Assembly (NCBI RefSeq): GCF_049316285.1
Contig: NZ_JBMOXA010000011.1
Location: forward strand, 62,001-126,000
Direction: 5' to 3'
Length of the DNA stretch: 64,000 nt
DNA from: Rhodoferax_B sp049316285
GTDB taxonomy: Bacteria; Pseudomonadota; Gammaproteobacteria; Burkholderiales; Burkholderiaceae_C
Shown: positions 24,707-33,650 of the stretch, piece after piece
Layout of the letters: each line of letters opens with the position of its first letter
Position numbering within the stretch: position 1 is the stretch's first letter
Translations under genes and position numbers: made by a program
Notes under the pieces: model-generated
Seen by the model: only the letters and a program-made list of their open reading frames with translations
What the model was told of the DNA's origin: nothing
The model's database searches: none

Positions 24707-27700
24707 TCAGCGGGGCAGCAGGGTATCTAGCCAACTGGACAAGACGTTATGGGCCTCGTCCATCTCAAAATCCTGCAAGGCGTTGTACAGCGCGTCGGCC
24801 TCGTTTTGATGGCCGAGACGGTGCATGGCATGGGTCAGGCGCAGGATGGCCGGCTCGTCAAATTCGCCATGCTGGATCTGCGCCATGGTGGCGCGCCCCA
24901 GGGCTTGTAGAAGCTGAGGTGTGTCTGCTTCGCTGGAGCCACTCTGATGTGCTGCTGGGGCGATGGCTGGCCCGTTTGGCACGGCGTTCGCGGCCGCCGC
25001 AGCGGCAACATCTTCCAGCGCGCGCAGCACCTCAGGCATGAGCCCTTGAACGCTGGGGCCATCCATTTTTTGTGCGGCGGCTTCGAGTGCGGCAAGACGT
25101 TTGCTCAGCAACGGCAAACATAGGTTGGCACTCATGCCACGCAGCTTGTGCGCGGTCTGGCGCAGTTCACTGGTGTCCGCCAGGCATGCCTGCTGCGTCA
25201 GCCGTGTGCTGAGTTCCGCAATGTCTTTGGCGAACCGGGCGACGGCCGTCGCGTGGGTGGCGGAACTACCCCAGAGGGCAGCTCCGGCGGCGTGGTCAAT
25301 TACATGGCCTGCTGCTTTGGCTGGGGCGGCAGATGCCGTTTGAGTTTGCGGCGCTTGTAGCGGCGCGACCGCGACACTGGTGACACGTGCAATTTCTTGC
25401 ATCAGCGCAGCCTGGTCTATGGGTTTGGTGGCGAAACCGTCCATGCCCGCAGCCCGGGTGGCCTGCCTGTCTTCTTCCAGCACGCTGGCGGTCAGGGCGA
25501 TGATGGGTGTGGCGCGGCGGCCGAGGGATTGTTCAAAGCGACGTATCAGTCGCGTGGCTTCCAGGCCATCAATTCCGGGCATTTGCACGTCCATCAGCAC
25601 CACGTCGAACATGCCGCGCTTGAAGACTTCAGCGGCCTCGGCCCCGTCTGTGACCGTGGTGACCTGGTGCCCGGCGTTGCGCAAGATCAGACTCAGCAAT
25701 TCAATGTTCTGCGGCACATCGTCGGCCGCCAAGATGTGCAGCACGGGCATGTCAAACAGCGTGACTTCGTGTGCGTGCACCACGGGTGCACCTTCGGCCA
25801 GTGGCAGCAGGACGTGGAAGCTGCTGCCCTGGCCCAAGCGACTCTCCGCCCACAGGCGACCCTTCATCAAGGTGACCAGCTGGCGCGAGATGGTGGTGCC
25901 CAGCCCGGTGCCGCCAAAGCGGCGGGTGGTGGAGGCATCGGCTTGCGCGAACGGGTCGAAGATGCTGTCCAGCCGTTCCGGGGCTATGCCTATGCCCGTG
26001 TCGTGCACAGCCAGATGGAGTTGCCCATCCTGGCGCTCGACCACCAGTTTGACTGTGCCTTTCTCGGTGAACTTGACGGCATTGCTCAGCAGGTTGGTGA
26101 TGATTTGCCGCATGCGCAAGGCGTCGCCCAGCATGTAGTCGCTGAGATCGCTGGCGTACTCCAGGGAAAGGGACAGTTTCTTCTTGTTCGCCACCAGTTC
26201 GAACGACTCCACCACCGATAGGCAGAGTTCTTTGAGCGAATAGTCCAGTTGTTCCAGTTCTAGCGCATTGCGTTCGAGTTTGGCCGTGTCCAGAATGTCG
26301 TTAAGCAGTCCCAGCAGCGAGCGTGCGCTGTTGCGTACGGTGGTGAGGTAGCGGCGTTGCTGCTCGTCCAGTCCAGTGCCCAGCAGCAATTCGCTGAAAC
26401 CGATGACGGCGTTCAGCGGCGTGCGGATCTCGTGGCTCATATTCGCCAGGAAGGTGGATTTGCTCTCGGCCGCACGCTCGGCCGCATCCTTGGCGTCGCG
26501 TAACGCCTGCTCCATCTCAAAGCGTTCGGTCAGATCGATCAGTATGCCGTCGACCGACAGTACCTTGCCACTGGCATCCAGGGCCGGTGTACCCGAGAAC
26601 AGGGTGTGCACGATGTGGCCATCGCGATGGATGAAGCGGTGGTAGTTGTTGAAGCTGTGTTTGGTGCGTATCGCTTCCTGAGCCGTGGCGGTGGCGGCGG
26701 CCAGGTCGTCTGGATGGAGCAGGTTCAGAAAGCCAGCGCGCCCCTGCATGAAGTCGTCCGCATGCCAGCCGAACATGGTGGATACGGCATCGCTGACATA
26801 CAGCGGTGTCCAGTCCGGGCTTACGCGCACCATCACACACGGTGTGTTGGCAATCAGCGTGCGGCTGAGTTGTTCGCTGGCGCGCAGGGCTTCCTGGTTT
26901 TTGTGTGTTTCGGTGATGTCGAAAACCACGCCATCGAGGTAGGCGATGGTTCCGTCGGCGCCGAACACGGCGCAGTTTTGCAAGGAGATCCAGACGTAGT
27001 GGCCGTCTTTGTGACGCCAGCGGAACTGTAGTGAGTTGGTCGGGTTGGCGGGCGTGGCGGCCAACACCGCCTGGCTTACACCTGCGAGGTCGTCGGGGTG
27101 TATGGCGCCCAGTATGCTGACGCGGCCAGCGACAAAATCCTCGGGCTGCCAACCCACGAGTTCCGGCATGCCTTGGCTGACGAAAACCGGCGACAGATGT
27201 TCGTCCATGCGCAAACGAAAGACCACGCCCGGAATATTGCTCACCAGGGTTTTGAATTGCTTCTGCTGCTCTTTGAGCGCCAGCTCCAGGGTCATGGCAT
27301 CGCTGACATCGAAGTGCACGCTGTCGATCCAGCGGATGCCATGTTCGTCATCGACCACGTAGCCATGGGTGCGCAGCCAGAGATAGTGGCCTTCTCTGTG
27401 CCGCATGCGCACGGTATGCACAAATGTCTTGCTGGTGTGGAGGCAGTCGTCTAGGGCTTTGATGGCGTGCTCTAGATCCTCTTCATGGATCAGGTCGCGC
27501 ATGCGCAAGCCATCTTTGATGAAGGCATTGACCGGCCAGCCAAGAATGCTCTCGGCGGAATCGCTGATGAAGCTGACCGAGCGGCGTTCGTCCCCGCGTC
27601 GACGCATCACAATGCCTGGCAGGTTGGTGATCAGCGAACTGAAGCGATCCTCACGTTCCTTGGCCTGCTGCTCCAACTGCTTGGCGCGGGTGATGTCAAG

Positions 27701-29620
27701 CAACACACTGTCCACCCATTTCGGGTTTTGCTTGGCGTCGTATTCGGCGCGCCCGCGCACCTGAACCCAGACCTCGTGGCCATCGCGATGGCGCAGGCAG
27801 AGTTCAGCGTCGTAGCTTGTGTGATCACGAATGGCGCCGTCGCGTAGCGCCACGGCGCGTGCGGCTTCGCCGGGCAGCAATAGGTCTGCAAATTTGACCG
27901 TGCCCTGTATGAAGGCCTGCGCCGGCCAGCCGGTCAAGCCGCGGATGGCATCGCTGACAAAGTAGACCTGGAACGGTGCGGTCGCGCCGCTGCGCAACAC
28001 CACCCCCGGGATGTTGGCGACCAGGGTGCGCATCCGCGCTTCGTTTTCGCGCAGGGCGATCTCAGCGAGTTTTTGCTCGGTAATGTCCAGCAGCAATCCG
28101 TCGAAGGACTGCACCTGCCCCTGGGCGTCGTGTACCACCGCGCCGCGGGCCATGATCCAGACCACGTGGCCCAGCCGGTGGATCAGGCGAAACTCGGTCT
28201 CGAACCGGCCCTCTTCGCGCAGCGCCTGGCGCAGCAAGCGGCGCGTTTCCTCGCGGTCTCCGGGGTGCACCATGTCGAGTATGCGCTGGCCTTGCACCAT
28301 GAAGTCGGCGGCAGTCCATCCGGTCAGCGTTTTGGCGCCGTCGCTGACATAGCTGGTGTCCCGTTCGGGCAGGCGGATGCTAAAGGCCATGCCTGGCGTG
28401 TTGCGCACCAGTGAACGCATGCGCGCCTCGCTTTCGAACAAGGCCTGCTCCATGGCTTTGCGCTGGCTGAGGTCGGATACCTGGGCAACGTAGCAGCGTG
28501 CCTCGGGCAGCAGTATTTCACCGACTGACAACAGCACCGGGAAAAACCTGCCGTCTTTGCGTCGCGCTTGGCGCTCTTGGGGTGGGCTGTGCGTGGCGCC
28601 GGGGGGGGCCAGCCGGGTCAAGCTGCCGCCAGCGTCGCTGCCCAGCAGGTCGGTGGCCTTGAGGGCCCGCGCTTCGTCCAGGCTCCAGCCGAACAGGCGA
28701 ATACCGGCGGGGTTTAAGTTCAACACCTGGCCTTGGGCATTGAACAACACAACCGCATCGGTCAAGGTATTGAGTGTGCTGCGCAGCCGTGTTTCGCTGG
28801 TGCTGGCCTGGCGCAGCAGTTCCTGAAAGCGCAGCAAGTGGTTGCCTGCCGCGACCAGCAGCAACAGGAATGCGGTCGACAAGGCGATGCCGTAGGCGAT
28901 CACGTCCCGGGTCTGCCATCCCGGTTCGGGCAGCGGCGTGGTGAGGGTGGGCGCGACAGGCGAAACCTCCAAGCCCATCCAGAGCAACATTTGCACCCCG
29001 GCGACGGCCAGGCCCAACACCACGCCGCTGATCCAGATGTGTGCCAACGGCAAATCGTTCTTCACCCTGCGCCGTCGACGCATGGCCAGCCGAAACCAGA
29101 TGGCCGCAATCGACAACAACAGCGACACCGTGACCGCAGCCAGCATCTTCCACGGGTGAACGGTTACCGGCACAGGCCGCAGCATGGCGGCGAATCCGGC
29201 GTACTGCATGCTGGCAATGCCCAGTGTCACGAGCACGCCGCACACCACGATGTCGCGTGTTTGCACCTGCCCGCGTGTCAGCAGGCGCAGCAGCGCCCAG
29301 GTCGACAGCAGTGCGGGCAACAAAGCCAAGGCAATGTATTGCCAGTGATAAGCCACCGGATAGGGCCAACGTATGGCTTCCAGGCTGATGAAGTACATGG
29401 ACCAGATGCCCAACGCCAGGGCGATGGCGCCGCTGCCGATGGCCGTGCGTCGCGCGAAGGGGCGTTGTGTCCACCGGCCGTGGCTGGCCACCTGCAAAGC
29501 CATGGTGCAGGCCAACACCGACATCAGGATGGATAAACCGACAAGCCAGGGCTGGCGTTCGCTATAGGCCAGCAGAGACACCGGACCGGCGGACTGGGTG
29601 AGCGCAGTTAGTGCTTCCAT
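24707..29620 (-). CDS. MHYT/multi-PAS hybrid sensor histidine kinase with receiver and Hpt domains
   Basis: This very large kinase has 1637 residues. In order: an integral membrane MHYT-type sensor (seven hydrophobic segments, residues about 25-260); six PAS/PAC repeats (about 275-1035), each ending in a W-x-DG/D-x-T type PAC motif; a HisKA domain with His1063 in MSHEIRTPLN; an ATPase domain (LLSNAVKF, DTGIGIAPE, GTGLG); a receiver with Asp1344 in VLMDVQMPG; and a C-terminal Hpt domain with His1491 in AHKLRGM. The phosphorelay path is complete. The MHYT positions lack the expected His residues: Met-Tyr at 75-76, Met-Gln at 138-139 and Met-Leu at 211-212. Its partner is probably the HD-GYP regulator 12 nt downstream. 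Confidence 0.93.
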   Translation of the reverse strand: MEALTALTQSAGPVSLLAYSERQPWLVGLSILMSVLACTMALQVASHGRWTQRPFARRTAIGSGAIALALGIWSMYFISLEAIRWPYPVAYHWQYIALALLPALLSTWALLRLLTRGQVQTRDIVVCGVLVTLGIASMQYAGFAAMLRPVPVTVHPWKMLAAVTVSLLLSIAAIWFRLAMRRRRRVKNDLPLAHIWISGVVLGLAVAGVQMLLWMGLEVSPVAPTLTTPLPEPGWQTRDVIAYGIALSTAFLLLLVAAGNHLLRFQELLRQASTSETRLRSTLNTLTDAVVLFNAQGQVLNLNPAGIRLFGWSLDEARALKATDLLGSDAGGSLTRLAPPGATHSPPQERQARRKDGRFFPVLLSVGEILLPEARCYVAQVSDLSQRKAMEQALFESEARMRSLVRNTPGMAFSIRLPERDTSYVSDGAKTLTGWTAADFMVQGQRILDMVHPGDREETRRLLRQALREEGRFETEFRLIHRLGHVVWIMARGAVVHDAQGQVQSFDGLLLDITEQKLAEIALRENEARMRTLVANIPGVVLRSGATAPFQVYFVSDAIRGLTGWPAQAFIQGTVKFADLLLPGEAARAVALRDGAIRDHTSYDAELCLRHRDGHEVWVQVRGRAEYDAKQNPKWVDSVLLDITRAKQLEQQAKEREDRFSSLITNLPGIVMRRRGDERRSVSFISDSAESILGWPVNAFIKDGLRMRDLIHEEDLEHAIKALDDCLHTSKTFVHTVRMRHREGHYLWLRTHGYVVDDEHGIRWIDSVHFDVSDAMTLELALKEQQKQFKTLVSNIPGVVFRLRMDEHLSPVFVSQGMPELVGWQPEDFVAGRVSILGAIHPDDLAGVSQAVLAATPANPTNSLQFRWRHKDGHYVWISLQNCAVFGADGTIAYLDGVVFDITETHKNQEALRASEQLSRTLIANTPCVMVRVSPDWTPLYVSDAVSTMFGWHADDFMQGRAGFLNLLHPDDLAAATATAQEAIRTKHSFNNYHRFIHRDGHIVHTLFSGTPALDASGKVLSVDGILIDLTERFEMEQALRDAKDAAERAAESKSTFLANMSHEIRTPLNAVIGFSELLLGTGLDEQQRRYLTTVRNSARSLLGLLNDILDTAKLERNALELEQLDYSLKELCLSVVESFELVANKKKLSLSLEYASDLSDYMLGDALRMRQIITNLLSNAVKFTEKGTVKLVVERQDGQLHLAVHDTGIGIAPERLDSIFDPFAQADASTTRRFGGTGLGTTISRQLVTLMKGRLWAESRLGQGSSFHVLLPLAEGAPVVHAHEVTLFDMPVLHILAADDVPQNIELLSLILRNAGHQVTTVTDGAEAAEVFKRGMFDVVLMDVQMPGIDGLEATRLIRRFEQSLGRRATPIIALTASVLEEDRQATRAAGMDGFATKPIDQAALMQEIARVTSVAVAPLQAPQTQTASAAPAKAAGHVIDHAAGAALWGSSATHATAVARFAKDIAELSTRLTQQACLADTSELRQTAHKLRGMSANLCLPLLSKRLAALEAAAQKMDGPSVQGLMPEVLRALEDVAAAAAANAVPNGPAIAPAAHQSGSSEADTPQLLQALGRATMAQIQHGEFDEPAILRLTHAMHRLGHQNEADALYNALQDFEMDEAHNVLSSWLDTLLPR

Positions 29621-29866
29621 AACGTATTGTTTTCATGCTGAATTAACTAATTAGTTGAGCACGTTACAGCAATTATTGACATGTTGTATACATATCAGGC
29701 GACGTTAAATTTGCACTATTTACGTTTTTTTATCTTTTTTTGTAGGATCAACGAGGCATGCAAGACACAAAGCTGCGCACAGTGCCCTTGACCGGCACGG
29801 GCTGACGCCCGGCAAAAGTGACAGGTTGAGCGTGTTATGGCGCAAGCGTCTGCGGCCGCGCGCCGG

Positions 29867-32059
29867 CTACAGCGTGGCGATGGCTTCGCGCAGCGCGTCT
29901 GCGGTGAGCAATTCGGACAACACCACCGGGGCCTGCCCGGGTTTCACCAGCACATACACCGGCACGCCGCTGCGGCCCAGCTCGGCCAGGGCGGCGGTGA
30001 TGGCGGGGTCGCGGCGCGTCCAGTCGGCGCGCAGCAGCATCACCTGCTTGGCTTGCAGGTCGGCCAGCACACTGGCGTCGGACAGGGCGGTGAGCTTGTT
30101 GTACTGGCAGGTGACACACCAGGCGGCGGTGAAGTCCACCATCACCGGGCGCCCCTGGGCGTGGGCCTGCTGCACCTTCTCGCGCGACCAGGGCTGCCAC
30201 AGGCTGTCGGCGCGGGCAACGTGGCTGGAGGCCGGCTCGGTGTTGACAAGATTTTGGCCTATGGCGCCCGCCAGCAATGCCAGAGAAGCTATCGATAAGG
30301 TAGCAAAAAGAGGCCGTGCCCAACCGCTGAGCGAAAACGTCCACAACACGGCGCTGACGCCCAGCAACAGCGCCAGCAAAGTGGCGGCACCGTTGATGCC
30401 GGTTTGCTGCCCTATCACCCACACCAGCCACACCACGGTGGCCAGCATGGGAAACGCCATGAAGCGGCGCAACTGCTCCATCCACAAGCCCGGCCGTGGC
30501 AGCCAACGCGCCATGCCGGGTGTGAAGCTGGCCAACAGATACGGCAAGGCCATGCCCAGGCCCAGCGTGGCAAAAATCAACAATGCCTGCGCGGCTGGCA
30601 AGCCCACCGCCAAACCGAGTGAGGCTCCCATGAAGGGGGCGGTGCAGGGCGAGGCAATGGCCACAGCCAGAATGCCGGACAAAAAGTCGTTCCATCCGCT
30701 GTGGCGCAACTGCACACTTGCCACCCGGCTGGGCAATAGATTGCCGACGTTGAGCAGGCCGGCCAGATTCAGGCCGATCAGCGTAAACAGCAAGGCCAAG
30801 CCCGCGACCATCAATGGCGACTGCAGTTGGAAACCCCAGCCCAGTTGGGCGCCTGCCGCGCGCAGGCCCAGCATCACGCCGCCCAAAGCCAGGAACGACA
30901 CCACCACGCCGATCGCATACGCCAGCCCACCCAGGCGCAGCGCCTGCCTGTCCTGGTTGTGGCGCGCAAAACCCACGAGTTTCAAGGCCAGCACCGGAAA
31001 CACACACGGCATGAGGTTGAGGATCAGTCCCCCCAGCAGGGCGCCGAGCAAGGCCGCGGCCAAGGTGACGCCGGAAGCGGGTGTCAGTGTGCTGGGCGGT
31101 GGCGCATTGGCCGCCAAAGCGGCCTGCAATGCCGGTGTGATGGCCGCCGGGGCGGCGACCGGGGGCCAGGACGTGGTGACTTCGGCCACGGTGCGAAAGC
31201 CTTGCCGCGCGGCGTCGCCTGTGCCGACGGTGGCCAGCACCATAGGCATCTGTTCGGGGCTGTTGCTGCGGTGCGCCGACAGCGGCACGCGCGCGCTCCA
31301 CACCGCGCCCTGCCAGTCTTGCTGGATTTCAGCGGCGGTATGGATGACCTCGGGTGTTTCCGGGTAGAGCGTCAGCGTTTGGCCCCGCAAGGCTTTTGGC
31401 AGGCCGGTGACGCGCACTTCGAGTTGCTCGCCGTTGACGGCGGCCGTGCTGCTGCCCGCGGGCAAGGCCTGGGGTTGTGCAGCCTGGGCGGCCAGAAAGC
31501 CGGAGCTGTTGAGCGCGGTCGAGCCACGCACCGGCAGCTTCAGCGCAAACTCGCCTTCTTCGGGAATACATTCCTTGCGGCACACCAGCCAGGCGGCCTT
31601 GAGCCGAATCTCGACCTCGCTGCCAAGCAGCGGCGGCTTGAAGGCCGAGCTGATTTCCAGCGGCACGGGCAGCAGCACCGTGCCTTCATAACCGTAGTTG
31701 GCCAGTGTGCCGATGGGGATTTTGCGCGGCAGCGGCCAGGCGATTTCGCCCGCCTGAATGCCAGCGGGCAGGGTCCACTGCAGCTCGGTGGGCAGGCCAG
31801 AGTCGCCGGAGTTCTTCCAGTAGGTGTGCCACTCGGGTGCGTGTTGCAGCTGCAGGCCGACCCAAACCGTGGCACCGGGGCTGATGCCGTCCGGGGCATA
31901 GGCCATCAGCTCGGCTTGCACATGTGCTGTGCTGAGGGTGCTGGCGGCACTGCCGCTGGGCTTTAAGGCATTTTGCGCGTTTGCGCTGATTCCAGCTGCG
32001 CAAGCAGCTGCAAAAAGAATAGCGAGTAAAAAGGTCTTGAGAGAAGTGAGGCGGCGCAT
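29867..32059 (-). CDS. DsbD-family protein-disulfide reductase (ScsB-like)
   Basis: The protein has 730 residues from the ATG at 32059, which begins a clean signal peptide (MRRLTSLKTFLLAILFAAA). An earlier ATG at 32140 would add 27 non-signal-like residues and overlap alaX. The N-terminal periplasmic domain has the HTYWKNSGDSGLP motif and a Cys pair in VCRKEC. A central DsbD membrane domain of about eight segments includes two Cys-bearing segments (LMPCVFPVLALK and ASPCTAPFMG). The C-terminal thioredoxin domain has AAWCVTCQ. It carries electrons from cytosolic thioredoxin to periplasmic thiol partners. The N-terminal domain resembles ScsB/DsbC-corrector proteins more than classical E. coli DsbD. 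It is 58 nt downstream of alaX. Confidence 0.88.
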   Translation of the reverse strand: MRRLTSLKTFLLAILFAAACAAGISANAQNALKPSGSAASTLSTAHVQAELMAYAPDGISPGATVWVGLQLQHAPEWHTYWKNSGDSGLPTELQWTLPAGIQAGEIAWPLPRKIPIGTLANYGYEGTVLLPVPLEISSAFKPPLLGSEVEIRLKAAWLVCRKECIPEEGEFALKLPVRGSTALNSSGFLAAQAAQPQALPAGSSTAAVNGEQLEVRVTGLPKALRGQTLTLYPETPEVIHTAAEIQQDWQGAVWSARVPLSAHRSNSPEQMPMVLATVGTGDAARQGFRTVAEVTTSWPPVAAPAAITPALQAALAANAPPPSTLTPASGVTLAAALLGALLGGLILNLMPCVFPVLALKLVGFARHNQDRQALRLGGLAYAIGVVVSFLALGGVMLGLRAAGAQLGWGFQLQSPLMVAGLALLFTLIGLNLAGLLNVGNLLPSRVASVQLRHSGWNDFLSGILAVAIASPCTAPFMGASLGLAVGLPAAQALLIFATLGLGMALPYLLASFTPGMARWLPRPGLWMEQLRRFMAFPMLATVVWLVWVIGQQTGINGAATLLALLLGVSAVLWTFSLSGWARPLFATLSIASLALLAGAIGQNLVNTEPASSHVARADSLWQPWSREKVQQAHAQGRPVMVDFTAAWCVTCQYNKLTALSDASVLADLQAKQVMLLRADWTRRDPAITAALAELGRSGVPVYVLVKPGQAPVVLSELLTADALREAIATL

Positions 32060-32117
32060 TGCGTGTTCGGAGTGGGGCGGCGCTGCCTTAGTTCCTAATG
32101 TTCTTGAAGAGCCGGGC

Positions 32118-32882
32118 TCAGGCTTCAAGCGGCGCAGCAAAGCCTAGTACAACACGCCGCGTGGTGGCCGATTTTTTTTCGATCTTGGTGGCGACGATGG
32201 CGCCGATCTCTGCCGTGTTGGCCACATGTGTGCCACCGCATGGCTGGAAGTCGATCAGACCCGCCCCGTCGTCGCCACCCACACGGATGGTGCGGATGTG
32301 GCCCGAGCCGCGTGGCGGCTGCACCGACATGCTTTTCACCAGGCTGGGGTTGGCATCCAGCTCGGCATCGCTGATTTCGCCCACCGTCACCGCGTGGCCC
32401 GCAGCCACCAGCGCGGCAATGCCGGCGCTGAGTGCTTCTTTGTCCAGCGGGTCGGTCATGTTGAAGTCTATGCGTGCGTATTCGGGGGTGATAGAGCAAC
32501 CGTTCACCAACTGCGGCACCAGGTGGCACAGCAGGTGGGTGGTGGTGTGAAAACGCATCAGCTTGTGGCGGCGCTGCCAGTCGATGCGCGCCGTCACACG
32601 GTCACCCACACGCAGCGTGGCGAGTTCGTCCGCCTGTTCGGGGCTGGGCACGTGCACGATGGATTGGTTCGGCTGGCCGTCGGCGTCGCGGCCCTTGCGC
32701 GTGTCCACCACCGTCAGGCTCACGCCATGGGCCAGTTGCAGCATGCCGGTGTCGCCGGCTTGGCCGCCACCCAGGGGGTAGAACACGGTTTGGTCGAGAA
32801 CAATGCCCTGTTCGGTGATGGCGATGATCTGTGCCTCGCATTCGGTGCGGTAGGCGTCTTGGCGAAACAGGTCAATGGTCAT
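32118..32882 (-). CDS. alaX: Alanyl-tRNA editing protein AlaX
   Basis: The 254-residue protein is a free-standing trans-editing domain homologous to the editing region of alanyl-tRNA synthetase. It hydrolyses Ser-tRNA(Ala) and/or Gly-tRNA(Ala). Zinc ligands are visible: HTTTH at residues 112-116 and C215-GGT-H219. The Gly-rich motif (FYPLGGGQAGD) is at about residues 35-44. The start MTIDLFRQDAY at 32882 was chosen because sequence upstream in frame has no family similarity. It lies upstream of the DsbD-type gene and is divergent from an Lrp gene. Confidence 0.9.
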   Translation of the reverse strand: MTIDLFRQDAYRTECEAQIIAITEQGIVLDQTVFYPLGGGQAGDTGMLQLAHGVSLTVVDTRKGRDADGQPNQSIVHVPSPEQADELATLRVGDRVTARIDWQRRHKLMRFHTTTHLLCHLVPQLVNGCSITPEYARIDFNMTDPLDKEALSAGIAALVAAGHAVTVGEISDAELDANPSLVKSMSVQPPRGSGHIRTIRVGGDDGAGLIDFQPCGGTHVANTAEIGAIVATKIEKKSATTRRVVLGFAAPLEA

Positions 32883-33090
32883 GTGCAAAACAGCTGGGGA
32901 AAACCCCGCTATTTTGCCTGTGTCGCGCAGCGGACTTGTTTTAACCAATGACAAGCCCCTAGCCCCAGGCTTTAAGCCAGCGCGCCAGCGAGCGGTAACC
33001 CGCCGGCGCCTTGCTGTGTTGACCACGCCGGTAAGCGCTTGAACAGTGAAAGAAGTATCCGCCAAACGCCACCAAAGACTTTTCTGTAGT

Positions 33091-33100
33091 TTTCTAGAAA
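33091..33100. promoter_or_regulatory. AT-rich palindrome upstream of lrp-family gene
   Basis: TTTCTAGAAA is a perfect 10-bp palindrome 57 bp upstream of the Lrp-family start codon. It lies in an AT-rich stretch (33070-33155) that contrasts with the GC-rich surroundings and repeats GTAGAAA/GTAGTTTTC-type words. Lrp/AsnC proteins usually bind AT-rich symmetrical sites at their own promoters, so autoregulation is plausible. Confidence 0.35.
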
Positions 33101-33157
33101 TGCTACGAATGTAGAAAAATATTTGGCAGCAGAAAAAATTTAAGAATAATCGTCTGC

Positions 33158-33613
33158 ATGGATAAAACAGACAGAAAAATCCTTCGGGTATTACAAGGCG
33201 ACGCCCGTGCCAGCATGCACGACATCAGCCAGGCCGTGGGGCTGAGTGCCTCGCCCTGCTGGGAGCGTATCAAGCGTATGGAGCAAGCGGGTGTGATCGA
33301 GGGCTACACCGTGCGCCTCAACGCTGCGGCGCTGGACCTGGGTGAAACTGTGCTGGTGCAGGTGACGCTGGACAGCCACTCGGACAACACGCTGGAGAAG
33401 TTTGGCGAAACCCTGGCGACCATTCCCGAGGTGATTGAGGCCTACCTGGTCTCAGGCGACTACGACTATCTGCTGCGTGTAGCCGTGCGCGACACCAAGG
33501 ACTACGAGCGCCTGCTGCGCGAGAAGCTCTACAAGATCAAAGGCATTCGGCACAGCAAATCAAGCATCGTGCTGCGCACGTTGAAGAAGGCCGATCTGCC
33601 TTTGCTGTCGTAA
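33158..33613 (+). CDS. Lrp/AsnC-family transcriptional regulator
   Basis: The 151-residue protein has an N-terminal AsnC helix-turn-helix (about residues 3-50; SMHDISQAVGLSASPCWERIK) and a C-terminal RAM ligand-binding/oligomerisation domain (about 65-140) with the GDYDYLL motif. It probably senses an amino acid. It is divergent from alaX and convergent with the aldehyde dehydrogenase gene, so its target is not fixed by context. Confidence 0.92.
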   Translation: MDKTDRKILRVLQGDARASMHDISQAVGLSASPCWERIKRMEQAGVIEGYTVRLNAAALDLGETVLVQVTLDSHSDNTLEKFGETLATIPEVIEAYLVSGDYDYLLRVAVRDTKDYERLLREKLYKIKGIRHSKSSIVLRTLKKADLPLLS

Positions 33614-33650
33614 GAAGCGGCGCCCGCCACGGGCGGACGGGCGCGCTAGT

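Noticed and set aside
29826..31367. Long plus-strand frame over the DsbD gene
   Set aside because: It overlaps a well-supported reductase with CVTC and membrane segments. The frame has no signal or domain of its own.
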